In this document: positions 33,612 through 45,200 of the stretch, piece by piece
Numbering within the stretch: the first letter of the stretch is position 1
Layout of the letters: each line of letters starts with the position of its first letter
Origin: Schizophyllum amplum
Taxonomy: Eukaryota > Basidiomycota > Agaricomycetes > Agaricales > Schizophyllaceae
Direction of reading: 5' to 3'
Assembly (NCBI GenBank): GCA_007026445.1
Contig: VDMD01000014.1
Location: 434,001-498,000 of the forward strand
Length of the DNA stretch: 64,000 nt
Position numbers and translations under genes: made by a program
The notes under the pieces: generated by a model
Databases searched by the model: none
What the model saw: only the letters and a program-made list of their open reading frames with translations
What the model was told of the DNA's origin: nothing

Positions 33612-34182
33612 TTAGCTCGCAGGGTTGTTGATGGCCTTCTGCGCCTCTCCCGACTTCTTCTGCGCAGAACCTGAGTACATGGTCAGCAGCGTCAAGCAAC
33701 ATGCAGTATAGAATCACTCGCCTTTGGCTTGCTGTGAGCTGTCACCGGTGAGTGCGCCAGTGATGTTCTTCGCATATCTGAACGATACATTCAGAGTCTG
33801 TCCGGTCTGTTACGTCGGAGACACGAACCCTGAGACCTGGTCTTGCACACCCTCCACATAGTTCTGAGCCTGAGCAGCCTTGTACTCGGTTTCGCCGCTG
33901 TATACAGGGTCAGATGGCAAAGAACAACAGTCGTGGATGATGGAGAAGGACGCGAGGTGTGAGTCGGAGGGAGCGTGTGGGTATTCGACACTCACGCCAT
34001 GTGTTCCTCAGCACCGGAGCGCTGCCACTCGGTCGCACCAGTCACATTGCCGATCTATCGACATACCGTCAGTGACAAGCAGCTATGGCGCGCAAGCATA
34101 GCCGACGCACCGCCTCGACGACATTCCCCTTCGTGCTGTGGTACTGACCAGTCGCCTTCGAGGGTTCGTTGCTGGAGGACAT
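33612..34182 (-). CDS. CsbD-like / Hmp1-type mismatch and cruciform DNA-recognition protein (104 aa)
   Basis: Minus strand, exons 34182-34111, 34054-33996, 33897-33829, 33777-33722 and 33670-33612 (105 codons). The product is a small, hydrophilic, lysine/glutamine-rich protein with MSSSNEPSKATGQYHSTKGN at the start, IGNVTGATEWQRSG and YAKNITGALTGD. The repeated K/IGNxTG-A pattern is typical of CsbD-like stress proteins and of the basidiomycete Hmp1 protein, described as recognising mismatched and cruciform DNA. The DNA-binding role is taken from that family, not visible here. Intron 4 uses a GC donor (GCGAGT) with a normal CTCAG acceptor; the frame requires it. Confidence 0.82.
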
Positions 34183-34658
34183 GGCTGTGATCGGGTGATG
34201 AACGGGATACTAGGCAATGGGCGGGATGCTGGACGAGGGAAAGAATGAGAAGGGCAAGACTCGATGTGTTCCGTCCTTTTATACGCGCCATCGACGTATA
34301 GCAAGCTCCTGTCGCAATGACCGCATAGAAAAGGAAGGCGCCATATACCGTTGATCCGCGCTACAAACGTCGAAGGCTGTGCACAGGGGCAGACGGCAAC
34401 ATCGATGAGAACAATGACCGCGTCTGGTGGTGACGTCACGCGACAGAACAAGCCTAGGCGCGCTTGAACACGATGACATGGCCCTGGCAATTGCTCTTCA
34501 ATACTAGATACTTAAGCGTCCGCTGTGCGGATGCCCGACCTTGCTTGCCTGGAAGGAAAAGGAGAAATTTATGATTATGAGGCAGCTATATATTTGATGA
34601 AATTACGGGCTATATGGCAAGGGTAACCTAATGGTAACGTGAGGTAGCAGCGAGGTGA
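34183..34658. other. Intergenic, 476 bp
   Basis: Upstream region of the CsbD-like gene and downstream of the SH3 gene. No further gene seen. Confidence 0.5.
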
Positions 34659-35166
34659 TCATGTACAGGATAAAGAGAAGCGAAACCCCAGCGAAGTAAT
34701 GATGCACCAATCAGAGGCGATATCGGTCAGAAACAAGCAAACGTCCTCGGTGCGAACGGGTCGCGCTTGCTGGCGCCAACATTGCGGGATGCTGGACATC
34801 CCCGCGTCGTTGTGCTCCATCGGGCGCGAGTTGAGGTCCTCGTCCTCGAAGTCGTTTGCATTGAGCGAGGACGGCTGGCGCGCGGAGCGCGGTGAGAGGG
34901 CGCCCGGCCTCGTTCACTTCGAGGACGTAGCTTGTCGGGAACAGCCCGCGTCGCCCGGCGAGCTCGCCTACCCACCACTCATCGGTCACCTTGCTGATGG
35001 CTGCGATCTCGTCGCCTCTGCGGAACAACAGCTCGTCCGCCACACCAGAGAAGTCGTACAGAGCGCGCGTGTACTTGTTCCCGCGCTGCGAGGGCGCCTT
35101 GAAGATGCGCGGGGGCGGTAGCGCCTTCGGGTATGCTGTGGGTAACTTGCTGTTCATCAACTTCAT
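34659..35166 (-). CDS. SH3-domain protein (at least 154 aa; N-terminus unresolved)
   Basis: Minus strand, exon 35166-34918 then, after a 43-bp intron (GTGAAC...GCCAG), exon 34874-34659. One SH3 domain is clear: YTRALYDFSGVADELLFRRG, then WWVGELAGRRGLFPTSYV, with the ALYDF, WW and G-x-FP-x-SYV hallmarks that bind proline-rich peptides. It is preceded by a proline-rich KALPPPRIFKAPS linker and followed by an acidic NDFEDEDLN segment. Upstream (to about 35,440) several exon-like pieces exist, one reading YAADGFHYFLMAARTR, but I could not join them in frame. The start at 35,166 is provisional, and the C-terminal 30 residues are also doubtful. The domain resembles cortical actin/endocytic adaptors, but no specific family is assigned. 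Confidence 0.6.
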
Positions 35167-36131
35167 GCTCTTGTCGGACTGTTTGCGCCCGACGATCGGG
35201 GCCCGGGCGACGCGGGACCATGACCGTTGTCCCCTTTGCCCAGCTCCTCCAATGAGGCGAAGTTATTGCGCTTGTCGCGTCCGGGCCGCCATGAGGAAGT
35301 AGTGGAAGCCGTCCGCAGCGTACGCCAACCTGCAGCACGTTAGACCGAACAAGTTGTACGCTGTGTACACACGCACCGTTCCGCGACGGTAATCTTCTAA
35401 CGCGACGAGGTGACTTCGGCCGCGCACTATCATGGCTCCAGTTTAGGTGTAGGCTGCACCGAGCACCAAAGAATCACCGAGAGCTATGCACGACGTGACG
35501 ACCTTGGCTTTGTAACAAGCCAGGCCGCATATGTAAAGTCGAGTGGCCATGTCAGCTCTGCATCAGCATCTGGTCGCCACCTTCGCCGCATGAAACGGTC
35601 GATTCGTGATGCTCTCAGTCGAGGGAATCGATGTAAGCGCTGATATCGGCCGTCCTTGTCGACGATCCGGCTGCATACTGTGCAGGGTACCGCGGCGGGC
35701 TGTCATAAGATGTGTGGGAATAGAAGAGAGGGGGAGAGCAAAAGTACGCTGGCCGTCTCTGAGTCTACTATGTGATGCTCGTCAATGTCCTTTCGCACGA
35801 CCGTTACCGTTTTCTCGTTTTCAGGACACTCAGCCATGGCAGGTGACCGGTGAGTAGCAGTCGTGGATAGAGAAGAGGACGAGAGCGGCGAGCACAGCAA
35901 AAGCGATCGCGCGCTGTCAACAGTTCGCGTAAGAGGACGCGATGGTACAAGCGGTGACTCTGAGACGCGGACTCCGGAGCGGGATGGCCACGCATGTGAT
36001 ATGCACGTGAATATGTAGCGATGTCATTGTTTACGTTTATGTACGGAAGACAATCGGAGAAACTCAATAAGCATGGTGAAGAAGACCTTGCAAGCAAGGT
36101 GATGTTTCGATAGATAAGTGAGATACATTGA
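35167..36131. other. Region between SH3 and F-box genes
   Basis: The first 270 bp (to about 35,440) probably hold further exons of the SH3 gene on the minus strand. For 35,440-36,131 I see nothing convincing. Confidence 0.4.
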
Positions 36132-37437
36132 TTATACAACCATCCACTGTTCCATGAGTGCCCCTCGCTCGCACGTGAAAACATGGTGCCGCACCTCAAC
36201 CCCACATTCCTCGCCCAGACACACCAACTCGTGCAGAGCTTCCGTATTGACAGCCTCGTAACAGTCAGCGCTGAACCACAGGTCGATGTTGGACAGTTCC
36301 GGTTGGTTGTTCGACCGACCGCGAAGGATGTCCGCTAGCGCTCCTGACCGCATGACATTCGACAGGATGCCCGCATCCCCCGACACGCGCGGTCGGACGT
36401 GCAACGGCGACGATGGTGAGCTTGCGCAGGCGCGGTAAGCGCCCGAGCCACGCATTGCTCTCTCTTCCCGCCGCGCATATCAGTTCCTCGACTGTGTCGC
36501 ACGCGTTCGCGAGGGCGTCCCCTTGCGGGCCTAGTAGGACGGCGTACATGCATAGAATGCGCAGCGCGCAGTTGGACCGCGCGAGGAAGGCGAATAGGCC
36601 TTCCACATCCGCGCCTAACAGGCTCCCGCGCACGCGCAGCTCGACCAGCGCGGGCGCCACCAGGCCCGCCAGCGTTTGCACGTGGGCGCAGAGGGAGCAC
36701 AGCTCAGGGAGGTCCGTCCGTGTACGCGGTACGAAAGAAATGACGTCCGTGGCCGACAGCTTCTGGGCATTCTTGAGGAGATGACGCGCGTAACGAGGTG
36801 GACTTGCGGCAGTGAACAGAGGGCCTGCGTACCGCCTGAGTTGCTGCCAAGGCAGCACGAAGGGCAGCTCTACCGCCTCGCCGTTAGGTACGCGGAAGGC
36901 GAAGGACGAAAGGAGAGGCGCGGTGGAGAATATGGATTGCACTTCGGGCTTCTCTCCCATTCCGAAGGCGGCGATGAGATGGGCTGTAATGGTGGCGACG
37001 CGGAGAAGGGGAATCGCATCGTGCAGGGGCACCAAGCATGCGAGAGGCGTGTATGCGAGATTCAGCGTCACCCTCTCCCAGCGACGACTGTGCACGATGA
37101 GGGCGCTGAGGGCCTGGCATGGCCCCGGTTTGCCTATCTCGAGGTAGTCGATGGAGAGGGCATGGGCGCCTGCGCGAGCAATGCGCGCATCAATTGCCTC
37201 TACCATTGCCGTGGAATCGTCAGGACGCGCAATCGTGACGCGTATGCTGGACCATAGGTTCGGGTATGCGAGCGCAACGCGACGCCAGGAGGTGCAGACG
37301 GCGCTCGCAGCGACTGGTCCTGCGGCGAGGGCGGACTGGTGACGGATGAATAGCGCTTCGTTTCTGTCTGTCAAGAGCGTATGAGATAAGACCTCCGCAA
37401 GTAGTTCCGGGGGAAAATTGTGTATAGGATGGGACAT
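36132..37437 (-). CDS. F-box-like protein with altered 3' end (paralogue of the gene at 61,237)
   Basis: Minus strand, start 37,437 (MSHPIHNFPPELLAEVLSHT, an F-box-like motif at residues 4-20). The body is the leucine-rich, LRR-like chain typical of large agaricomycete F-box families, presumed adaptors of SCF ubiquitin ligases. It aligns along its whole length with the intact paralogue at 61,237-62,520. Near 36,380-36,400 the frame breaks: the paralogue's ASNFIRSCALADIL matches SNVMRSGALADIL in another frame. Either a one-base indel has broken the gene, or a 55-bp intron (36,398 to 36,344, GTCCGA...GTCAG) now removes that segment and restores the frame to the shared end (VFTCERGALMEQWMVV). 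The second option fits intron size. Confidence 0.65.
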
Positions 37438-38390
37438 CCTGAGTCGTCCTGTCAGGCCTGTTACCGGTGAGCGAACGCTGGCCCGGGAGCGAACTTGAGC
37501 GGTGGGAGTAGATAACTCGATGGCACCTCTGACGATATGGGATCGATGGGTATACCCGACTACAGAAAGTCGGGACGAGGTGGAAGAACTTATCACGGTT
37601 GACTTCACAGATAGCCGCGCAGCCCTGCGAAGTTACGCGTCGGATTCGAGGCTACTGCGGTCGACGATGCGTAGTTTACGCGTGGCACGTCGGGAGCCTC
37701 GCAGTCCGCAGGCTCTGTGCTCGTATGCAGTATCTCGTGAAGTTCCGTGGTCGCAATTGAACGGCTCGCACCCGATAGCTCGAGTGTGGTGGATGAGGAC
37801 AAACCGTGAGAACAGCGAATGCGCCGCAGACTCGTGGGAAAGTGCGAAAACAGCTGTCAATGGTGGCGCGGGTGCGACGCCTGCCCCTGGCCTGCCCTAC
37901 GCCCTGGGTTCACTACTACTTCCAGAGATTCAAAAGAAATCCTCCAATACGGTTTTATGCCCTGCGCCCTCAAACATGATTTGTTTGTACCCGTGCACAC
38001 GAATCTTGATTATTCGGGGGAACTAACTACAATGGACCCACATCGTTTACCGATGACGGGAGCGTAGCCCGCAGGAATGCGCGCGCGCTCGACTCATGGC
38101 ACGTTCCATTGACTCTTTTGGACACGGTTGAGGGCGCAGCAGCAGCACAGTCAGACGGGGCCGAGGGTACAGGCATCCCGCAGCCCACCTCACGCGAGCC
38201 ACCGGGTTGGACATTCCCCCGTTTCGATATTCTCATGATCAGCGTACAAAAGCGCGAGGCAGTGTGGGGCAGAACACCAGCCCACCAGCCCAGCTTCACA
38301 GCCTCATAAGCACTCTTCGAAGCCTGCCAAACTTGTAAGTATCGACAGCTGTCCGACTTGTGCGCATCGTTGCTCACCGTGTTCAGAGCC
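37438..38390. other. Intergenic, about 950 bp
   Basis: Upstream region of the minus-strand F-box gene and of the small plus-strand gene. I find no supported gene. Confidence 0.5.
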
Positions 38391-38642
38391 ATGTCCAACA
38401 ACGAGAAATCCGAGTCGACGGCTTCGCTCCTGCCTCAGGGCGGCAAGAAAGGTCGGGATAGCTCTTCACATTGCGAAGGCAATTACTGATGGCTCGCAGA
38501 GGATAAGAAGAATGTGGACAAGAAGCCTGCGCAGCCTGAGGCCGGTACCAAGTCCACCGCCAGCCACACTGAGTTCGCGGAACTGGCCAAAAAGCACGGA
38601 TGGGGCTCAGCGACGCCGAGCGGTGCGTCATTTGGTGGATGA
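38391..38642 (+). CDS. Small hydrophilic protein (67 aa), unknown function
   Basis: Exons 38391-38451 and 38500-38642, with a 48-bp intron (GTCGGG...CTGAT...CGCAG); 68 codons. The product begins MSNNEKSESTASLLPQGGKK, has a Lys/Glu/Pro-rich middle and ends HTEFAELAKKHGWGSATPSG plus ASFGG. No membrane segment or signal peptide. The start follows a pyrimidine-rich leader. I do not recognise a family. The intron and the ordered C-terminus support a real gene, but it is short. Confidence 0.55.
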
Positions 38643-38768
38643 TGGAGGGCGACACTGTGGATGATGAGGGATGAGGAGTGGTGAATCCGGAGTATTGAGA
38701 GTTCGAGCGGGATTGAGAGTATGAACGGTTGAAAGAAAATGAGAGAAAATCCATGCAAATTGTAGCGA

Positions 38769-39764
38769 TTACATGAAGTCTTCCTCGAGTGCCTTCCCTG
38801 TCAGTCGCGGCGCCTCGTCGTCCGAGTCGGGCTCGCCGCTGAACAGAGAATCGTACGACCATGCCTTCTTCTGCGCCTCGCGCTCCCGAGCGAGTTCGGT
38901 GTCGGTCTTCTTCTATAGGCATCTTCAGTAAGATGCGCGTGCCATTTGTTGAGGATGGCCATACCTTTGCTGCAGCTGCTGCGCGTCGTGCAACCCCCTC
39001 CTTCCTGAGGCGTTCGACTTTCTCCTGCTCGTGGTCGACCTGACGCTCGGACTTTGTCTTGTTCAGCCGGTTGACGATGGGATTCTCGCGTTTCGCGACG
39101 TGTACTGAATCACATCAGCATCCATCCTCACTGGGTTGCTCAAGGTGGAAGACTATCTACCTCGCTTGACCTAGAATCCGCTCAGTGAGGTCAGCAGGCG
39201 CAAGACCAGGGTGATGATGAGCTTACTCGTCTGTCGCTGTGGAATGAGACTTGACCGACGGCCATGTCGCCGGTTTTCTACACTTGTCAGCTGCATTGCT
39301 GCATGGTAAGCCGGCATGCTTACCTTGAGGTTGTCGCCAGGCGTGTAAATGATGGTGAGATTGTCCTTCTTGTTCCCTTGACATACTCAGCAAAATTATG
39401 AAAAGGGCGTGTCATAGCCACCTTCGATTGAGTTCGCCTTAACGAGCTGGGCGCAGTCCGTAAGTAGCGCTTCTGGAATGTCTTCCCATGCCATTCCCTC
39501 TGGCATGCGGAGGTACACGTGCGCCGAGGATAGTTTGTCAACGTGAAACCAGACGTCCTGGGGCCAGGCATATTTGATCAAATCCTCATCTGGAGGATCG
39601 TCAAGAGCGAAAGGAGGTAGTAAAGGCCATGCTGCACCGACTTTCGACCTTGTCCTTGCCCATGTATAGGACCACCGGGGGATTGTAAGCTGTTGGTAGT
39701 CAGAAATAATGGCAGAGTAGAGGCATGAGGCGGTCCTACAGTTGGAAGTGAAGAACAAAACCAT
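38769..39764 (-). CDS. CCDC25 / Jlp2-like NFACT-R domain protein (212 aa)
   Basis: Minus strand, eight exons: 39764-39740, 39689-39642, 39589-39422, 39376-39324, 39277-39227, 39170-39161, 39104-38965 and 38912-38769 (213 codons). Matches the eukaryotic CCDC25 family: MVLFFTSN start, [43 protein letters not shown], then a charged coiled-coil helix and an acidic end (DSDDEAPRL...EEDFM). The NFACT-R domain is related to the RNA-binding region of ribosome quality-control factors. The human protein has been described as a DNA sensor, while the fungal role (yeast Jlp2) is poorly known. Exon 6 is only 10 nt. It shares a 184-bp divergent promoter with PRMT3. Confidence 0.9.
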
Positions 39765-39948
39765 GATTAGCGCCCGACCTGTGGTTGAAGGAAGCAAAGA
39801 ACAAAACCTGCCTGATTCGGCGGGGCCGGCCCGATCGTCCTGCTTGTGCTGTCTCGATCTGGGAGCACAAAGCGTGGGAAGAACAAAGACCGGCGATGCT
39901 CGAAATTTCCTGAAGGACGCTGTTCATCTTGTCCCCCTCCCCTTCGCC
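39765..39948. promoter_or_regulatory. Short bidirectional promoter, CCDC25-like (-) / PRMT3 (+)
   Basis: Only 184 bp separate the two start codons. No TATA box is obvious. A pyrimidine-rich stretch precedes the PRMT3 ATG. Confidence 0.55.
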
Positions 39949-41993
39949 ATGTCTATCCATCTGCCACCCGGCCAAGCCATTCCTGACCCCGAAGAGTGCT
40001 CTACTAGCGGCTCGGAGAGCGGCGATGACGACCAGACCTTCGACGACTGGGTGGACGACGATGCGAGTGTGCCGTGTCGCTCCCTATTCGATGACACGGT
40101 GTCAGCATCAGCGGAGGAGTCGCTGAAGTACGATGAGAAGACGCATGGCTTTGATCTGCAAGCGATTGCAACGCGTCTTTGTACGTCTGGCATGTTTGAT
40201 CGGACGCGTCGTGAAGATGAACACTTTGCGCCACAGCACTTGATTCCTACGGTCGCATACGATTGATAAACTATATTCGCGAGACGGTGCGTTATGATAT
40301 CCCCTTCTGGCTTCAATTCATGCTGAACCCATCGTTAGAAACCCTCGCCGAAGGACGTGCTGTCTCTGACAGGCAAGGAGCCATTGTTTACGGCCGATCA
40401 GTACTTGAAGCCGGTGTTAGAAGACGACCCCTTGCTGCGTGCGTGATTGTACTTCGCCAACGCCCTCTTATCTAATCGCCACTGTAGTGCTGCAGACCGC
40501 CGATGAGTGGTCGGACGATGAGGAGTCCGCAGATCCCTCTCGCAAGATTCGTGCTTTGGAGAACAAGCTAGCGCAAGCCCAGCGCGAACTTGCCGAGTAC
40601 AGGTCCATCGTCAACCGTCAACTAGATCTAGACACTGTCCGGACAGAAGAGCCGTCGAAGCCCGCACGAGACGACGACACCCACTACTTCGATAGCTACG
40701 CGGAGAATGGTACGCTGCACCTCACGCCGTGTTTCAAATGACTTACCCTAGCGCAGATATTCATGCTGTCATGATTCAGGACAAGGTCCGGACCTCCACC
40801 TACGCCCACTTCATCCTCGGCAATGCCAACCTTTTCCGCGACGCCATCGTGCTCGATGTTGGTTGCGGCACGGGCATCTTGTCTCTCTTTGCCGCGCGCA
40901 GCGGTGCCAAGCGCGTCTTCGCCGTCGACGCGAGTGACATCGCACTCCGAGCGGAGAAGATCGTCAAGGAAAACGGCTACGAAGACATCGTTACGGTCAT
41001 TCGGGGCAAGGTCGAGGACATTCAGCTGCCAGATGGGATCGAGAAGGTGGACGTCATCATATCCGAGTGGATGGGTTACGCATTGCTGTACGAATCCATG
41101 TTGGACTCTGTTCTCCGGGCGCGAGATCGGTTCAACCCTTCGGTGATGGCACCCAGTCAATGTCAGATGATGCTTGCCTTGTGTGACGGCGACGAGGTGT
41201 ACAAGGACAGAGTCGAATTCTGGAACGATATTTACGGTACGTGATTCTCCATTTAATCTTGGACACACCGTATTGAAACTATTGTACTAGGCCTCGATAT
41301 GTCTGCTATGGCGGAGAACTTTTTCGACGATGCTGTCGTCGACGTGGTTGGACCACAGAGTCTTTTGAGCGATCCCGCAGTCATCAAAGTGCGTTTCTCG
41401 CTCGCATCTTGACAACTGCTCTCTGAGGCTCTTGCTTGCAGGACCTCTACCTTGGCGACATCAAGCCCGGCCAACTCGACTTTACATCCACCTTCCAACT
41501 CGTCTCCACCAACGACCGACGCTCAAAAGTCCGCTGCTTGTGTCTCTACTTTGACACCTTCTTCACCGCGTCGGGCGCGCCCATCAAGGAGGGCACGGCA
41601 GTTAGCATCATCAAGAACGAAGATCCACAACTCGCGGAGGTGTGGCCCGTGGGTGGCAAGCCGGCACCCAAGCGGCGTGCGAGCTCCAACGCCGAGAAGG
41701 AAAAGGACACGAGCTTTAGCACCGGACCTCGCAGTATTCCGACGCATTGGAAGCAGACGCTTCTTTTCTTGCGCGAGCCGATCACAGTCAGCGAAGGTAA
41801 GCTCGATGATGTTGACCACGCGCTCGTTGCTTACCATCTTCGTGAAGGTACCGTCGTGTATGGGAGCTTCCACTGCAAGAAGAGCACGACGAACTCACGA
41901 GAGCTGGACGTCGAAGTCCATTACTCGACGAAGCCAAGTGTGGATGCTCCCGCGACCGAGGATACCGTGGTTCAGATGTACAAAATACGATAG
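39949..41993 (+). CDS. PRMT3-type protein arginine N-methyltransferase (577 aa)
   Basis: Exons 39949-40180, 40237-40286, 40339-40438, 40488-40709, 40757-41236, 41291-41388 and 41442-41993. Transfers methyl groups from S-adenosylmethionine to arginines; PRMT3 acts on ribosomal protein uS5 in the cytosol. An acidic N-terminus leads to a region aligned with the PRMT3 zinc finger, then GRIRLINYIRE, a coiled coil (about 145-180), and the catalytic core. The core shows LDVGCGTG (234-241) for cofactor binding, the double-E loop SEWMGYALLYE (Glu305, Glu314) and the THW loop (495-497). Before THW there is a lysine-rich insertion (about 465-485). The zinc finger looks degenerate: one cysteine (PCRSLF) and one histidine remain of the usual C2H2 set. 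Confidence 0.93.
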
Positions 41994-42294
41994 AGGGCGC
42001 AAGGCAGCGTGGCAATGGAACGATCTGAAATGATTTTCGACTACTTATGTTTGTATGTATTGGTACCTACGACACCGCAGACGTATAGATCTGCTCAATC
42101 GTTAGCTTCGGACTGCAATGCAAGTCGCGACCAGGTAGCGACCATAAAGCTGGTGCGCGGAGCCAAAATTGTGGGAAAGACCACGAGGACTACACCACGT
42201 GCGAGTGACGTTGGCCTTCATCGTACAGCCACACCTCTCGGCGTTCCCTCCCACTGACAAACCACGTTCTACCGAAACGGTACTCACCCTGACC
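41994..42294. other. Intergenic, 301 bp
   Basis: Between PRMT3 and the HIT gene. Nothing seen beyond the presumed HIT promoter. Confidence 0.5.
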
Positions 42295-45200
42295 ATGTCC
42301 GGATCCGCGAAGTATGTGTGTCCTCAGATGAGATAGCGCTCTGGAGACATTGCAGCTCTACAATGGCCCATCGTCGTCCATCTCAATCACCTCTCCCATT
42401 CGTTCATGGTCACGGCTGTTGATTCTAGCCACTGACCTTCTCTGCAGGCACCTTGCTAGCTGCATCTTCTGCAAGATAATCAAGGGTGAGGCTCTTTTTG
42501 GGGAACACATACTTTGCCTGACCCGCGTCGATTAATCAGGGGAAATCCCGAGCTTCAAGCTCGTCGAAACGGAATTAAGGTGAGCAGTTCCGCTCCACGC
42601 AGGATAGCGCTGACCAGGTTGCTCTCTCTCCTACCTTTCATGATGTATGATCTCGGATTCTTGTTACGTGTCACGTCTCTCGTCCGGCCTCCCCCTCTGG
42701 CCTGTTTGTTGACGACTGGCTTGGCCTCCCTTCGCGCGCGTGCTCTACCGCTCACTGATGGCTTGGCCCATATAACGGTGATAACACGGATACGCCGTCG
42801 TGCGCTGTTCTTGGCTCCTTCGCGCGCTGTCCTTGGCGTCGTCGCGCGCTGTCCTTGGCCTATACGCCCACTCCCTCCGTCGCGGCTTGGCGTGCGTCCG
42901 CGCTTTACGTCGACCTGCGTCGCGCGAATGTCGGCGGCGCCCGCGCCAACTTGGAACCGGCTTCCCTCTGTATCTCGCGTCTGACCTCTGTATCGCGCCC
43001 CTTACCCACCGGATCGCGTCTTACTCTCCGATTCGCGTCTTACCCTCCGCCCTCCAAATCACGCCTTACCCTCCATATCGCGCCTTCCCACCTGCGGTCG
43101 TGCTTGGCGCAGCTATTCCTTTATGGACATCTCGCCGCTCGCCACGGGGCATGCGCTCGTTATCCCCAAGTGTGCGTACTATCAAATTTGCATCTCACCT
43201 CGAACATGATCCTGCATCTTGAAAATGGTCCTGCATTTCGAAAATGGTCCCGCCAACCTTTACATCCGCGGCGGTGAACCTGTTTATTGTTCTTCGTGTC
43301 ATTTTCGGTTTATATTCCCCGTCTCACTTGCTTTTGTAAATTCTCTTGATTTTTCCATATCCACTATTTCCTTATTTGAGCTTATCCCTACCCCTCGCTC
43401 ATCCTGTCCCCTCGCTCATCCTTGCCTCTCGCTCATCCCGTCCTCTCGCTCATCCTTGCCTCTCGCTTATCCCGTCCTCTCGCTCATCCTTACCCCTCGC
43501 TCATCCTTGCCTCTCGCTCATCCTGTCCTCTCGCTCATCCCACCCTCCCCTGCAGACCACACGATGAAGATGCACGACCTGCCTGACGAGTACCTCGCGG
43601 ATGCGATGCCTGTCGCGAAGAAGATCGCCCTCGCGCTAGGCGCCGAGAACTACAACATCCTGCAGAACAATGGCCGCATCGCACACCAGGTGCGTTCAAT
43701 TTTTTCTGCGCATCGCTTTTTTCTGCGTTGCGCATTACTTTCTCGACGCATTACTGTTTCTGCGCATCGCTTTCTTTGCGCGTCGCTTTCTTCTCTGCGC
43801 ATTACTTTCTCTGCACATCGCTTTCTCTGCGCATTACTTTCTCTGCACAGTACTTTTTCTGCGAGATACTTTCTCCGCGCAATACTTTCTCTGCGCATTC
43901 CGATGGAACGCTTTGCTGATCTGGTCTTCTATAATTTGTTTCTCTATTGCTTTTTCTTCTTCGTCCATTTACTTGTTTTATTTTCTTGTCGTCTGCGTTC
44001 GATGGTTTGCGGTCTTATCTTTCTGTGGACTGTGTTTATTGTTTCCTGTTCTTTGTTGTACTCTCTATTCGTGGTCGTCTGCCCGTCTGAACCTGTTCAA
44101 CGTTCCGTCTGAACCTGTCCAACGTTCCGTCTGAACCTGTCCAACTTCAACCCTTATTTCCTTTCGCTGCTCCCGTCTCCCACTTGGCGCGTCTGCTTCT
44201 ACTGCGGATCCTTCGCGGGCGGGGATTCCTCTGTCCTGTCGTCGTATCGGGGCATCCTCTGTCCTGTCGGGGCATCCTCTGTCCTGTCGGGGCATCCCTC
44301 TGTCCTATTGGGCGAATCCTACAATCCGGGTGTTCGTCTAACCCATGCCGCGCCCTTCTTGTCATCGCCATACTCCTTCTTCCTAACCGCCACATCCTTC
44401 TTCCTACTTCACTTGGCGCTCGCACGTATCCTGTGCATCGATTACTATTCGCCCGTGGTGTGGTACCCCTCCCTGCACCGCTCGTCGTACCCCTCCATGC
44501 ATCGCTTGTTGACCCCCTCCATGCACCGGTCGTTGATCCCCTTCGTCGCTCGTTGACCCCCTCCGTGCACCGCTCGTTGGACCCCCTTCGTTGTCCTCAT
44601 CGTCCTCATCCTTCATCGCTCATGAAACCTCTTCGTTGCTCATTGTTTCCCTTCATCGCTCCCTGATTTTTCCATGGTCGACCATCCTCACCACTCCCTG
44701 ATGACCATCCACCGCTCGTCGAATATCATCCACCGCTCGTCGAATATCATCCACCGCCTCACTGATCGCCTGTCATCCTTTTCATGATTTTTCTTCTCTC
44801 CTTTCGTTATCGTTCTTCACTGCCTACGCTGCGCTGCGCACTCCACCTCACTCATCATCCGATGGGCTGCACATCACACCTCCGACCGCCCATCCCATGT
44901 TCACGCGCATCACACATTCACCGTGATTATGTACCGCGCCACATCCCATGGTCGCTGCGCACCCCCGCCGCGTAACACTTCCTGTACCGCGTCACACTTC
45001 CTGCACCGCCCCCGCTCCACCTCCCTTGTCTCCCTTTCGCCTCATCCATTGTTCTCTTTTTCTTGACGTATCGACCGCGCCTTCTGCACTCCTCGTCCCA
45101 TCGTCCCGTGTTTGTTGCCCACCTACCGCCTCTTATTATAACTTTATTGTCCACCTTCCACCTCCTCATCTTCTACTCACCCTACACCCTTTTTTCACCA

